In this document: piece after piece, positions 1 to 10,400 of the stretch
How positions within the stretch are numbered: position 1 is the first letter of the stretch
Layout of the letters: every line of letters starts with the position of its first letter
Source of the DNA: Chondrosia reniformis
Lineage: Eukaryota > Porifera > Demospongiae > Chondrillida > Chondrillidae
Reading direction: 5' to 3'
NCBI GenBank assembly: GCA_947172415.1
Contig: OX359191.1
Coordinates: 620,001 to 684,000, forward strand
Length of the DNA stretch: 64,000 bases
Position numbers and translations under genes: made by a program
The notes under the pieces: model-generated
Database searches by the model: none
Seen by the model: the letters and a program-made list of their open reading frames with translations, nothing else
What the model was told of the DNA's origin: nothing

Positions 1-220
1 GACCAGTGACGATCGCATCGTCGCTTTCGCAGACTGGTGAATTAGAATTCAAACGGGATACTATCAACTGTGAAGAGCTGTTTGGGTTAGTCTCCGGGAC
101 TGGTAGATCTAGAGGTAAATCACGCGAAGGAGCATAGTGGTTGTTGCTACCTGCAGCCACGTTAGCTGGCCTCCGTTCATGGTCATTTTCCTGTGAAAGC
201 GGTATCCTGTTATTTTGCAT
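1..220 (-). CDS. Disordered-protein gene, 5' end (partial)
   Basis: An open frame runs from an ATG at 218-220 to the window edge, at least 73 codons without a stop. It begins MQNNRIPLSQENDHERRPAN and is rich in Asn, Ser and Pro with no hydrophobic segment, so it is probably intrinsically disordered. I do not recognise a family. A TATA element (minus-strand TATAAAAAGG, 351-360) lies about 130 bp upstream and a CCAAT-like ATTGGT near 419, which supports this start. The style resembles the other TATA-driven, minus-strand, single-exon genes at 5558-6160, 14157-14714 and 16163-16486, although no clear sequence homology to them is visible. The 3' end is outside the window. Confidence 0.5.
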   Translation of the reverse strand, partial: MQNNRIPLSQENDHERRPANVAAGSNNHYAPSRDLPLDLPVPETNPNSSSQLIVSRLNSNSPVCESDDAIVTG

Positions 221-350
221 ACTAATACTATTACAAAAGTTCTACTGACTGCTTTTCAGCCTCGTTGTCAAGGTTGCAAAAAGATTTGTCTTGGACAACG
301 CAATCAGCTCGATAGAGCACCAAACTTGTTCATTCACAGCCTCGAGTGAG

Positions 351-360
351 CCTTTTTATA
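351..360 (-). promoter_or_regulatory. TATA box
   Basis: The minus strand reads TATAAAAAGG, a canonical TATA box, about 130 bp upstream of the ATG at 220. A CCAAT-like motif (ATTGGT) lies near 419 on the plus strand. Confidence 0.45.
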
Positions 361-1040
361 GTGCGACGATATTTGGTAGGATACGATTGAACCATATAAC
401 GGAAATGATGGCGAGTCATTGGTCAATTGAAAGGTCAAGTATAATCGATTTCCGGTCAGAAAAAGTCACAATGTCCAAATTTTAAAGGGGGAATACCCTG
501 ATTAAACCCGGATAAAGCCATAAAACCGCAGTTTTGATATTGTCAATTAGTGGAATCCCTAATATACCAAAGATAAACTTCCATTGCACAGTTAGATTGA
601 CTAATAGTTTCATATAAATTTAGTTTTAATGAACAAAATGATATTATTAGTATTCTAAAATATGAATTCGAAGTCAAAATTGTTACATATAGATACACCT
701 TCCTACAGAGTCGTTAACTAATAATTTTGAAGTGCTTCTGGAGTCCTTATGAACTTTCACAAATATATAAATGAACGCAGTCAGGATTTCATTTGACTAA
801 TAAAGGTTCATGTAATGCAGCATTCTAAACAAATGTCAAAATTCTTATATAAACATGGAGGTCCCATGCATAAACCAAGGGTTATTATGTATTCTTCATG
901 CTACACCTACCTACAGAAAACATGATATATGATAATATTAATTAATCTACACTTCATCTACCATAAAGATTAGTTTTAAAACACCAAAGCTTTGTTATAT
1001 AATGCACAATGTCATAAGTAACTTAACTTGAATAAAGTTC
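361..1040. other. AT-rich intergenic DNA
   Basis: No convincing coding exon is seen. The short frame at 291-485 covers the promoter of the minus-strand gene and has no family signature. From about 540 the sequence is alignable, with many gaps, to about 9150-9640, so this is the diverged left part of segmental duplication copy A. A plus-strand AATAAA occurs near 1032 in both copies, just before the GC-rich block. Confidence 0.4.
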
Positions 1041-1044
1041 TTGA

Positions 1045-1745
1045 CACTGCAGGTCATGTACTTCTCTCAGCACAACTCAAGTAGAGTTGCCCCAGGGCAC
1101 ACCACGAGGAGGTGAAAGTACATCGTGCCCCACCCCACAGCGTTGACACTAACTATTGTGTAACAGAAGCTGTAACTGCGCAGTAATCTGCACTCATGGA
1201 GTTACTAGCCATGACATAGGAATCGATCGGCGTTAGCCTCACTTTAGCCTATGCCAAGTCCGACCCTCCCGAACCGCAAACTGCCCCGATGAGAATCAGT
1301 GTGTTGCCACACCTTTAACTCCTCAGGATCGGATGACGTCCTTGAAGTGGGGACTGGCGAAACAACTGCCCAAATCAGGTGTCGACAACCGACTTCAACT
1401 TACATAGTTACGTGATCACCTCAATCTCCGTGCCGTCAGACCCCAGCCGAAGCCAGAGCTAGTGAGGACCAATCCCAAGCACCAACCCTCCCACTGAGTT
1501 CCTCATCAGATTGCATATCCAACGTGACACCAGGCCGCATTCTCAGCTCGCTGACGGAGCCGAGGGGAATCCTGGGTCTACTTGTCTAGCGCTCCGAACA
1601 GGACTACTCGGGATAAGGAAAGACCACCGTCAGGCACAGAAACTTTAGCAATCTCACGCGTCAAGTAAGCCACTGGGGGTAAAGTGAGAAAAGTTCACAC
1701 CTCGCGCCTTTTTAAGCGTGACATTCCAATCCGCCCCCGCAGATG
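1045..1745. other. Conserved GC-rich non-coding block, copy A
   Basis: About 700 bp, clearly richer in G+C than its surroundings and almost identical to 9645-10348, although the sequence on both sides has diverged strongly. Short frames on both strands are broken by stops and not preserved between copies, so it does not look protein-coding. It sits immediately upstream of the CRE/E-box promoter. It could be an upstream regulatory island, a non-coding RNA gene, a dispersed repeat, or a recent gene-conversion tract. The sequence alone cannot separate these. Confidence 0.5.
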
Positions 1746-1748
1746 CCC

Positions 1749-1800
1749 ATAAAAGGAATTGTGACGTCATTCGGCACGTGACTGTAAAATGGCTTCCATT
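1749..1800 (+). promoter_or_regulatory. Promoter with TATA-like, CRE and E-box, copy A
   Basis: In order: ATAAAAGG (TATA-like, 1749-1756), a full palindromic CRE TGACGTCA (1762-1769), and CACGTG (1775-1780), followed by a short ATG frame of five codons that ends in TAG. The same order is kept in copy B at 10351-10400. It probably drives the plus-strand gene whose last exon ends at 5098. A GTAAGT donor near 1917 (after an ATGAATTACCTAAT stretch) is also conserved and may end the first exon. Confidence 0.5.
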
Positions 1801-2493
1801 GTGTAGTTGTCAAGTTCTTTCGAGTACAATTTTTAACGAATTTTAAGGTGTTGTATGATGTTACTGCGTTGAACACTTAACATTTCAAGTAATAGCGTCA
1901 GTTATGAATTACCTAATGTAAGTTTTAACGTTGTACATTTGATTAAAATATTTCGGTCTCTACTGACCGCTGACAATATTCGCATGGAACTTTCTCTTTG
2001 TTGACCATTTCTCGAAGATTTGTAGACTTGCTGCGATCATATCTGCCAATAGGATTCACTTTACAGAATTGAAATCTAGTTTTCATCTTTCTTTAGTTTG
2101 GAACATCAGCTATTGATTTAATTCTTGGTTATGTTGAGCTCCTATTAGTGGACACCTTTGAATTCCTTAGTTGTCACCTAGCAACCAAAAACTATATGTT
2201 ATGTCATTTTGCTCGACTCTTAAAATGTCCAAGTTGTTGTATTAGTGATTAAATGATAGGGATTTCTTCCAACTTTGCCCATACTAACCGTTGAGGTGGT
2301 TCATCTTTGAGCATCAGCATTTAGAAGGATCTTTAGACACTCAAAGGGGTTCATAATGAATGATCTTTGCATTTATTCCAACCAATCAATGTATGATTTA
2401 ATGATGATGTGTTAAACTTGCGATTGTATTTTTACACTTATTGCTTTAGTTATAAATGTTTGTACATTAATATGATTTTTGTATATCCGTAAT

Positions 2494-2720
2494 TGTTATT
2501 AAGTATGCATACCAGAAGGATTTGTTATTAAGTATGCATACCAGAAGGATTAGTTATTAAGTATGCATACCAGAAGGATTAGTTATTAAGTATGCATACC
2601 AGAAGGATTAGTTATTAAGTATGCATACCAGAAGGATTAGTTATTAAGTATGCATACCAGAAGGATTAGTTATTAAGTATGCATACCAGAAGGATTTGTT
2701 ATTAAGTATGCATACCAGAA
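2494..2720. repeat. 29-bp minisatellite, about 8 copies
   Basis: A 29-bp unit containing AAGTATGCATACCAGAAGG is repeated head to tail without spacers about eight times. Copy B of the segmental duplication has only one unit (near 11060), so the expansion followed the duplication. It is intronic in the inferred plus-strand gene. Confidence 0.9.
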
Positions 2721-3276
2721 AAGGTTTTTAGAATTCCAAGGAAACATAGAATGTAATTAATTTGATAAGTCAATCTAACAATGATGTCATCATCTAAATA
2801 TAGTATAATGGTTGCCATGACCATGATGTAAGGCTTCCTTGTCTTGTAAGATGCCTTTGGGTGCTTTATCTGTGGTTGTTCTGAAGTGACCTTTGATAAG
2901 TTCCCAAAAACTGGCTGGCTGTGATTCTAACAAAAGTTTTGGAAAGGGTATTTTGTGGGTGGGTGTCATCTAGAGATTTAGGTACATACGTTTTAGTGTG
3001 CAGATATTGGAGTGTCTATTTTTTGTATAATGTATTAATGTATGTGTCAGACAAGTAATTCTACATTATTAAATTGTGAATGCCATGTGGCTCCTTCATA
3101 CAAACAAGCAAGATAAATATTCCTTTGGGACTATTACAAGTACGCATAATATACGTACATGTGACAGAAAGATGCGTCCAGTTGTAGCTATTCTGAGTGC
3201 TTAATGACTGGCCCTGTGACTTGTAGGAGCACTGGATGCGATACCTTCCTCGTCCCTCCCACTCACCTAGTTTCAG

Positions 3277-3381
3277 CGTAAAACAACAATGAATCATGGT
3301 CTTTTATCAAGCACAAGGTTGAAGATCTCTTTCCTGTCACAAGATCAGCTGCAAGAGTTCACAATTCTTTGTGACGTCGTG
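3277..3381 (+). CDS. Candidate internal exon, duplicated gene copy A
   Basis: A 105-bp open stretch lies between a pyrimidine-rich acceptor (CTCCCACTCACCTAGTTTCAG) and a GTAACC donor. It reads RKTTMNHGLLSSTRLKISFL and then SQDQLQEFTILCDVV. Copy B keeps the frame and splice sites and has the exon twice (11643-11747 and 11872-11976), with few amino-acid changes. The phase does not fit the preferred frame of the last exon at 4962-5098, so at least one exon is missing from my model or this is not coding. Family unknown. Confidence 0.35.
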
Positions 3382-4493
3382 GTAACCTCTCCTGTGAACC
3401 TTCCTTTTTTTAATCAATTAATGAATCTTAAAATAGCAACAAGTTGAATATGTCCAAGTACTGGATGCAGATGACATCATAGAAGTGACTTTACATTGGC
3501 AGCTGTTTGGTTTGCACTGTAGCCTATAGTGTTTCCAGTTGTTGGATTCCTTGAGGAAGTTATGAGTGCACTAATGATAACAGGTCCTGGATGCTAACAG
3601 TTGAGCATTCTGTGAACTGTGGAATGTAGCTAATTCTGAGACTGACCTCTCATGCCTTTGAGCAGCAGAAATGTGCATTTGAATAATTGAAGGTGTAGAT
3701 GTACTAATAGTATATAATAACTGTGTATAGTATATGTTGATGTCTAGATAGTACTGTAAGTTTTGTTTAAAATGTAGTTGCCATGGTGATTGTTGGTTTT
3801 TCTCTTTAAACTTTATGTATAATGATAGTATTGTCAGTAGAAGGTGCATGTACTAAGAGTATATATGGCATATGTTGATGTCCAGATAGTACTGTAAGAA
3901 TGGCCTGTTATCTAGGAGATGTGTGATTGTTTGATATTCTTATAATCAGATGCTAGTATGTATGTTAATGTGAGTGCTAAGGGGAGTGTTTAGTGTATAT
4001 AGTTTAGTATAATGAGTGATTGAATGTGTTTATTTGATATTGATGTCTGTAAATACTTTCAACTGATGAGATATGTCATTCATTGTTCTTGTTATCCAAT
4101 TATTATAGTACACAATTAAGAGTGTGCATACAATGTAAATATCTGTTTGTAAACTCCCATTCTTCCTGTATGTACTATTTCCTTCCTTCTTGTTGTTGTG
4201 TGTGCCTCAAGGTTATGTTATACATTATGTTGCAAGACTGCATTGTAGAGGTTAATAATATGTGTGATTCGCTTGACTAGAGATGAATACACAGTTGTAT
4301 GTTATACAGTATGTCTGATGTTATCAGACTGGTTGTGTAATAGATGGGAATTTGAGAATATTAGCTTGGTTGTATATACATAGACTGTCAGCAATTTGCC
4401 TGAAATGAAATGTTCTAGAGATATTCTGAAAGTGAATGAACAGAAATGCTTATAGAAAGTAATGATTGTTAACATATTCATAATATCTGTGTA

Positions 4494-4690
4494 AATTGTA
4501 TGTATAGTGTGGTATATTAATTGTATGTATAGTGTGATATATTAATTGTATGTATAGTGTGGTATATTAATTGTATGTATAGTGTGGTATATTAATTGTA
4601 TGTATAGTGTGGTATATTAATTGTATGTATAGTGTGGTATATTAATTGTATGTATAGTGTGGTATATTAATTGTATGTATAGTGTGGTAC
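4494..4690. repeat. 25-bp minisatellite, about 8 copies
   Basis: A 25-bp unit containing TATTAATTGTATGTATAGTG is repeated in tandem about eight times. Copy B near 13255 has a single unit, so the array grew after the segmental duplication. Confidence 0.9.
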
Positions 4691-4961
4691 ATTTCAAGTG
4701 TTCTGTAAGTTACACAAGTATAATGTATACTTCTGTAGGTTAAGCACTCATAATTGAAAGTGTTTCAGCTAATTATCTCTTCTTTGTTGGGTCATTATTG
4801 TGTAATGTTGTGTAATATTGTCCTTAATCAAAAGATACTTTCTAAGTACAAGTGTAGCACTTCATCAATAGCTATGGCTATAATAATTTTTTGTACACTT
4901 ATAATACCTGGTACTATATGGTGTCAAAAGGTGATTGTTTGTTTTTATGTTCAAACTGTAG

Positions 4962-5098
4962 ATATTCAATCTCGGAACTATCCTGCAGGATTGGAACGTT
5001 GCAAGGCAATGGCTGATAGTTGTAATTTTAGTGAAATCTCCCCCTTCATGCCGGGCATGAAGCTCCTCCTCCAACTGGGGGTTCAGCTGGACCTCTAA
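4962..5098 (+). CDS. Conserved last exon of unknown gene, copy A
   Basis: A pyrimidine-rich acceptor (TTCAAACTGTAG) is followed by 45 open codons and TAA. The peptide contains IQSRNYPAGLERCKAMADSC and ends LLLQLGVQLDL. The copy B exon (13595-13731) has the same length and stop. In this frame most differences are synonymous and the replacements are conservative (Met/Ile, Val/Ile). The other frames would give more radical changes. That pattern supports plus-strand coding. I do not recognise the protein. Upstream exons are unresolved apart from the candidate at 3277-3381 and a possible first exon near 1800-1917. Confidence 0.5.
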
Positions 5099-5557
5099 CT
5101 CACTACTACCCTCTTAGGTTAGATTGTCTTTATATTATTTTTCATCTCAATACTTTTTTACCATCGAAAATGTCCCAATTTATTACTACGCTCTTAAAAG
5201 ATTTCTCATAATAATTCTACTATTATTATTAACATGAATAATTCAGTGATTGTACAGCTAATGAATACAGCAATTTGATATACAATATAATACACATGCG
5301 CAAGCTTGTAAAGTTTTCTATAGTATGATTATATGAATGAGCATTTCAGGTTATTTGAAAAAACTACATGTTTCTGAGGTGAATAAGAACTTTAGTTTGT
5401 GCACGAGATTATTTATCAAGCAGACACAAGTACAGGTACTAACACAATACCAACAATAAATGGAATACCGACCACTTAAGTTAAAAATCGGTTGAGTGGA
5501 ATTCAGGGGCTATATATACAGTCAATTCGATCCTTTATTTCCTGCATGGAGGTTTAG

Positions 5558-6160
5558 TCAATCCTGCTTCTGGCGAGTCTCTTCTTCGGGTTGGAGCACC
5601 TGCTCGCTCTTGTCCTTTATCTCCTTCCCGTCCTGCTGGGTGACCTGCTCTGTGGATGCAACTCTGGAACGCTCCTGTGCATGTGCGCTTCCACTGGCCT
5701 CAGAGAAAGGACCTCCAGGAGACTGGCCTTCCCTTTCGGTACATTGTGGTATGTCACCTGGACTGCTTGAAACGGTGGACTTATGAGTCGTTTTAGCTCT
5801 TTTCCTTGGTACTCCGTCAGGAGAACTGCTTGCAGAATCTTGAGGGCTTACTGCCGACTCTTCCTCCGATATCTGCAGCGTCTCTGGCTCTGCTAGGGAG
5901 TGCGAGTGACTAGGGTGCGTTAAAGGAGGTGCAGTAGCTACAGGAGTCACTGGAGTGTTTGGAGTAACTATTGCTTCAGTAACTTTTGAATTTGTAGCTT
6001 GTATTGACGGGTTCGACTCATCCTCAACGTTAGCAACAGATCCAGTGCTGCTGAGAGTTGCAATACTACTTGGAGGAGATGGTCTACTTTTCGCAGATTC
6101 GAAATCGTCTGTATCTATGTCGGTGGCAGAGCCGTTAGAATCTGATCCATTACTGCACAT
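5558..6160 (-). CDS. Orphan Ser/Thr/Pro-rich disordered protein, copy A
   Basis: A single-exon frame of 200 codons starting MCSNGSDSNGSATDIDTDD. It is low in hydrophobic residues and rich in Ser, Thr, Pro, Glu and Gln, with a short basic stretch (VPRKRAKTTH) that could be a nuclear localisation signal. The paralogue at 14157-14714 shares the start MCSN-SDSNGS, an SRP..SIA motif, IQAT, VTP-TP and the KRA(K/R)TT motif in the same order, so both are probably real genes. A TATA element (minus strand ATTATATAAG, about 6215-6225) lies roughly 60 bp upstream. There is no signal peptide, no membrane segment and no recognised domain. Function unknown; a nuclear role is only a guess from the basic motif. 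Confidence 0.65.
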   Translation of the reverse strand: MCSNGSDSNGSATDIDTDDFESAKSRPSPPSSIATLSSTGSVANVEDESNPSIQATNSKVTEAIVTPNTPVTPVATAPPLTHPSHSHSLAEPETLQISEEESAVSPQDSASSSPDGVPRKRAKTTHKSTVSSSPGDIPQCTEREGQSPGGPFSEASGSAHAQERSRVASTEQVTQQDGKEIKDKSEQVLQPEEETRQKQD

Positions 6161-6642
6161 AATCTCTGTATTTACAACTGAACAATATTACAAATCAAGC
6201 ACTTTCGATTTTCGCTACTTATATAATTATCAAAACCAATTAATGAGGAGGAGGGGAATGCCAAAAAATGTGCCACATAATTGTGGGTTGAGGCTAGAAT
6301 GATACAATCTTAATGATGATTATTTATAGACTGTATCTATCAAAATACACTGTATGTGAAGGAATGAGTGACATATTTGTGGTTTGGAAGCCATATATTC
6401 TTAATGTAGTAATTGAGATTGGGAAGATTACAAAGGATTAGTCATAATAATATGATTTTAAATAATAATTAAAAGTGCATATGGCAATTAATGCAAGTGT
6501 TCTGATAAATGGTGAGATTGTACAGAAATAAGCACAAAAGTGAGCAAATTCAATGATTTTCTCAAGTGTCCAGTCGCCGGAAAACCCCTCAAGTCCAGTA
6601 TATAGTGTATGATGTAATATATAGGCACCTTGCTCTTTAAAG

Positions 6643-8811
6643 ATGGCTACTCAGGTCGGGAGGGAAGCGCCCAATTCCGATAGAGAGTCTAGTCAATCCT
6701 CGACACCGGAAGCCACTCCAGAATTCAAAGCCACAAAGTCCTGTTTAGTGGATCTCGTTGAAGGCATTAATCCGCAGGAAGTATTACCGAAGCTCTGTCA
6801 AGAGGATGTTATTTCCATGCTTCAATTTGAGGAATGGTCTAAGCGATCGTCTTTGGAAAGGCAGTCGGTAAACAGTGAATTGTTAATTAACATTATGCGA
6901 GTACCAAAGAAGGTCTGTCTTCTGTGTCGAACTCTCCTTGAGAATCCGAGCACCAAGGATACAATCGGCAAGAAGTTATATGACGGTAGGAATGTCTTGT
7001 AAAAGTTCTACCTTCATGCGTACTATATTATCTCTAATGAAACACTGAAATAGTTTAACTTTTAATGCTCACAACTGATTTTGTCCTATTCCAGCAATCA
7101 TATCGAATGGTAGAAACAAGACATTGTTAAACAGAGAGCTTGGCATTGATCTTAGTTCTGTTACTGAATTATCAGAAGCTGATTCTACAGATGACCTACA
7201 AGAAGCATGTCATCACTTTTTGGATGTAAGTGTACTTTACTATATATCGTATATCTATGGTGTAACTAAGCTAGCGCGTGACTTATTAACAATCAATCAA
7301 TTTTATGTGTTTAGAATCAAGATACTGGTAGAGATACTCTAATCAGGTGAGTTTCAAAATGGTAATACCACTGAGAAATTTTGTAACAAGTATATACTTT
7401 GCTGTCCTGAACATTCCTTCAGATCCTTGAGTAAAGATCTGGAAGAAGTTCCATCTCCCAACACCACTGCACAACCGAAAAAGCAGTCTTATCAATTCCG
7501 CACTAAAAGTGTCAAGGTCACCAAAATACCTAAAGATGTCACTGAGGGAGCCATTTATGGCTATTTGGGGTTAGCTGGTATCTCAGGAGGAGTGAAGAAG
7601 GTAAATTTAATGGATGGTGGTGTGACACAGATGAATCACGCATTCATTATCTGTGAATCTATTGACATTGCTAAACATGTGGAGAGTTGTCTCAACAGTT
7701 ACGGAATGAGTGCAAAAATTGTGGAAAAGACATCAGGTGCGGTGTAAGCATTTTACGAACAAATAATCAAGTTCTTAATTCATTATATTACCTTTCTCTT
7801 CCGATGAAGGAGAAAAGCCAAGCTCAGTAACAGTAAAAGTATTGCAACTTCCTAAGACCTGGTGTGACCAACAATTCAGAAATGTTCTTCGTAGTACATA
7901 CGATGAAGTGGACATACATCTAAAGGAAGGACAGAATGAAACTCAATATGCTTGGGTTAACTGTCCCAGTACCACTGTAGCAGAAACTGTAGTATCAAAG
8001 TTTCGCAGAAGGACATTTGATGGTAGAATCATACAAGCCAAGATACATGGACAGAGTAAGTTATTATCAGAATTTTTGAATTGTTTGTGTTTACAAAACA
8101 ACATTAACCTATAGACCTTTGACATCGAAAAGCACACACATTAATTTTAAGTGCAACCTCTTAAGAGCCTTAGATGATGCTAAAATGTGTGTGCATTTCA
8201 ACTTCTTTTAATAATACAGAAGAGGTTAAATTAGTCTCAAACTCATTTCAATGTTATCATCTCTTATTACTTGTTATATAGATCCATCAATAAAATGTAC
8301 TCTAAAAGTGACCAATTTAGCCAAGGGGATCACAGAAGAAAAATTAAAGGAGACGCTGGCTAGTGCAGTGATTCATTGCCCTCTTAGTGAGTTAGGCAAC
8401 CATCTTACTTTGAATATTATTCCATCAGATAGCTCTGTCAACTATGCCTACATTAACTGTAATTCGCCTGATGAAGCCAACAGAATTAAGAATATGCTAA
8501 ATGGAGTAGAACTTGGTGGATTCAAGGTCAAAGTTATTGAAAAGATTCCTAAATCAGCCCATGGACGTTCTCACTCAAGTCCGCCATCTTATACAAGTCA
8601 GCTCACATCAAAGAGTATAAAGCTTTCAAACTTGAAGGGATTTTATGAACAAAAGTTTAAAGAATTAGCTAGGACATTTATTGGTTTCAAAGAAGCTCAT
8701 TTTAAGCCCTCCTCTCCTCCACATGGCTTTATTGTCTTCCACGAGTGTTCTTTTGCAAGTCAGGCATTCCAAATATTGGACAATCTTGGATATCATGCTA
8801 AAATGGCCTAG
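6643..8811 (+). CDS. CARD-like plus RRM-like multidomain protein
   Basis: Six exons (6643-6985, 7095-7225, 7315-7346, 7423-7736, 7810-8055, 8282-8811) join in frame to 531 codons plus TAG, all with GT/AG sites. Residues about 30-110 resemble a CARD or other death fold: an amphipathic six-helix pattern with INPQEVLPKLCQEDVISML and ELLINIMRVPKKVCLLCRTL. Three later exons each carry an RRM-like unit of beta-alpha-beta type: about residues 190-275 (KVTKIPKDVTEG, then HAFIICES), 280-360 (VTVKVLQLPKTW, then YAWVNCPS) and 365-450 (CTLKVTNLAKGITEEKLKE, then YAYINCNSPDEANRI). A fourth, weaker unit may follow at the C-terminus (KSIKLSNLKGF). RNA binding is inferred, since RNP aromatic residues are only partly kept. 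AATAAA lies near 8843. The gene is unique and sits between the two segmental duplication copies. Confidence 0.75.
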
Positions 8812-9640
8812 ACCTGTATTTTGTAAGACATTTAGAAAATAGTAATAAATTATATTTTGTATAGATATTGTTTTAACATTTGTATCGTTATCCTGAATGA
8901 TGTATATACAGTAGTTTTATAATTATTTTTCAATAGTTATAGTTCTGACTTCAGCTCATTATTATTATTATTATTATATTTTCAGTAAAATATAATATAA
9001 TACAATATAGTTGTAGTATTTTTAGCTTTAGTTAGCTCTTTGCTAGCACAATACAAGCAGCTCTCAGTAGAAACACCCTTATTATTAAAGTTTAATCGAA
9101 TCAGTCAAAAGATCAAAAAGTCAGCATGTTTTAGGACACCCACAGATGAACTTTCAGATATAAACTGTTGAACACATTTGCATTGATGAACATAGTTAGA
9201 ATACCAGTGGACTAAATAGATAAAATAGATTCATATAAATTGTGCATACTAATAATATTAGTAATAGGTATTCCAAAATATGGTGTCAAAAATTGTTCCA
9301 GGTCACATGAGTTGTTCAAGCTATATACACTGCTCCTTCCTACTGAAAAACAACATATGACAATAATAATTTAATCCAGAGGTATTATTGAGCAACAGCA
9401 ACATAAATTATTGATAATAGGACGTTTCAACCCGTAGGTCTTCATCAGCAAACATGTACAATGTTTGCTGATGAAGACCTACAGTGTGGATTAAATCATG
9501 ATCGCAACAAATAAACAATCCTTATCACTTCATTGATTATAATAATCTACATTTCATCTTTTGTTATAAACCAATTGACATTGAAAACATTTTATATTTA
9601 TAATGCACGTGCACATAAATAACTTAACTGGAATAAAGTT
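8812..9640. other. Intergenic, start of duplication copy B
   Basis: This holds the 3' end of the CARD/RRM-like gene (AATAAA near 8843), an ATT microsatellite near 8961, and then sequence alignable with about 540-1040. It contains the perfect hairpin at 9434-9482. No coding exon is supported. Confidence 0.4.
9434..9482. repeat. Perfect 22-bp inverted repeat hairpin
   Basis: Arms 9434-9455 and 9461-9482 are perfect reverse complements with a 5-base loop (GTACA). The arm contains TCTTCATCAGCAAACAT. A related motif (TGATGAAGGTC) occurs near 29778, so it may belong to a dispersed fold-back element. Confidence 0.85.
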
Positions 9641-9644
9641 TTTG

Positions 9645-10348
9645 ACACTGCAGGTCATGTACTTCTCTCAGCACAACTCAAGTAGAGCTGCCCCAGGGCA
9701 CACCACGAGGAGGTGAAAGTACATCGTGCCCCACCCCCACAGCGTTGACACTAACTATTGTGTAACAGAAGCTGTAACTGCGCAGTAATCTGCACTCATG
9801 GAGTTACTAGCCATGACATAGGAATCGATCGGCGTTAGCCTCACTTTCAGCCTATGCCAAGTCCGACCCTCCCGAACCGCAAACTGCCCCGATGAGAATC
9901 AGTGTGTTGCCACACCTTTAACTCCTCAGGATCGGATGACGTCCTTGAAGTGGGGACTGGCGAAACAACTGCCCAAATCAGGGTCGACAACCGACTTCAA
10001 CTTACATAGTTACGTGATCACCTCAATCTCCGTGCCGTCAGACCCCAGCCGAAGCCAGAGCTAGTGAGGACCAATCCCAAGCACCAACCCTCCCACTGAG
10101 TTCCTCATCAGATTGCATATCCAACGTGACACCAGGCCGCATTCTCAGCTCGCTGGCGGAGCCGAGGGGAATCCTGAGTCTACTTGTCTAGCGCTCCGAA
10201 CAGGACTACTCGGGATAAGGAAAGACCACCGTCAGGCACAGAAACTTTAGCAATCTCACGCGTCAAGTAAGCCACTGGGGGTAAAGTGAGAAAAGTTCAC
10301 ACCTCGCGCATTTTTAAGCGTGAACATTCCAATCCGCCCCCGCAGATA
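9645..10348. other. Conserved GC-rich non-coding block, copy B
   Basis: The partner of 1045-1745, differing by only scattered substitutions and small indels. It is followed in the same way by the TATA-like/CRE/E-box promoter. Confidence 0.5.
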
Positions 10349-10350
10349 CC

Positions 10351-10400
10351 CATAAAAGGAAGTATGACGTCATTCGGCACGTGACTGTAAAATGGCTTCC
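10351..10400 (+). promoter_or_regulatory. Promoter with TATA-like, CRE and E-box, copy B
   Basis: ATAAAAGG, then TGACGTCA (10365-10372), then CACGTG (10378-10383), with the same spacing as copy A and the same short ATG frame ending in TAG. Probably the promoter of the copy B plus-strand gene. Confidence 0.5.

Larger units (their letters stand above)
540..6200. repeat. Segmental duplication, copy A
   Basis: This stretch is colinear with 9150-14760. Shared landmarks in the same order are the GC-rich block (1045-1745 and 9645-10348), the CRE/E-box promoter, many conserved intronic segments, the exon at 3277-3381, the last exon ending at 5098 (13731 in copy B), and the minus-strand disordered-protein gene. 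Identity is uneven: very high in the GC-rich block, the promoter and the last exon, poor in between. Copy A alone carries the 29-bp and 25-bp tandem expansions, which are single units in copy B. The outer edges are approximate. Confidence 0.75.

Noticed and set aside
2494..2720. Regular 29-bp direct repeats that look like CRISPR repeats
   Set aside because: Units are strictly head to tail without spacers, the genome is eukaryotic, and no cas genes are present. It is a minisatellite.
3061..3297. Minus-strand 78-codon frame
   Set aside because: Not preserved in copy B, which has indels and stops, and it overlaps the better supported plus-strand acceptor region.
4865..5074. Minus-strand 69-codon frame over the conserved last exon
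   Set aside because: Differences between copies A and B are mostly synonymous in the plus frame and not in this one, and the plus frame has the splice acceptor and shared stop.
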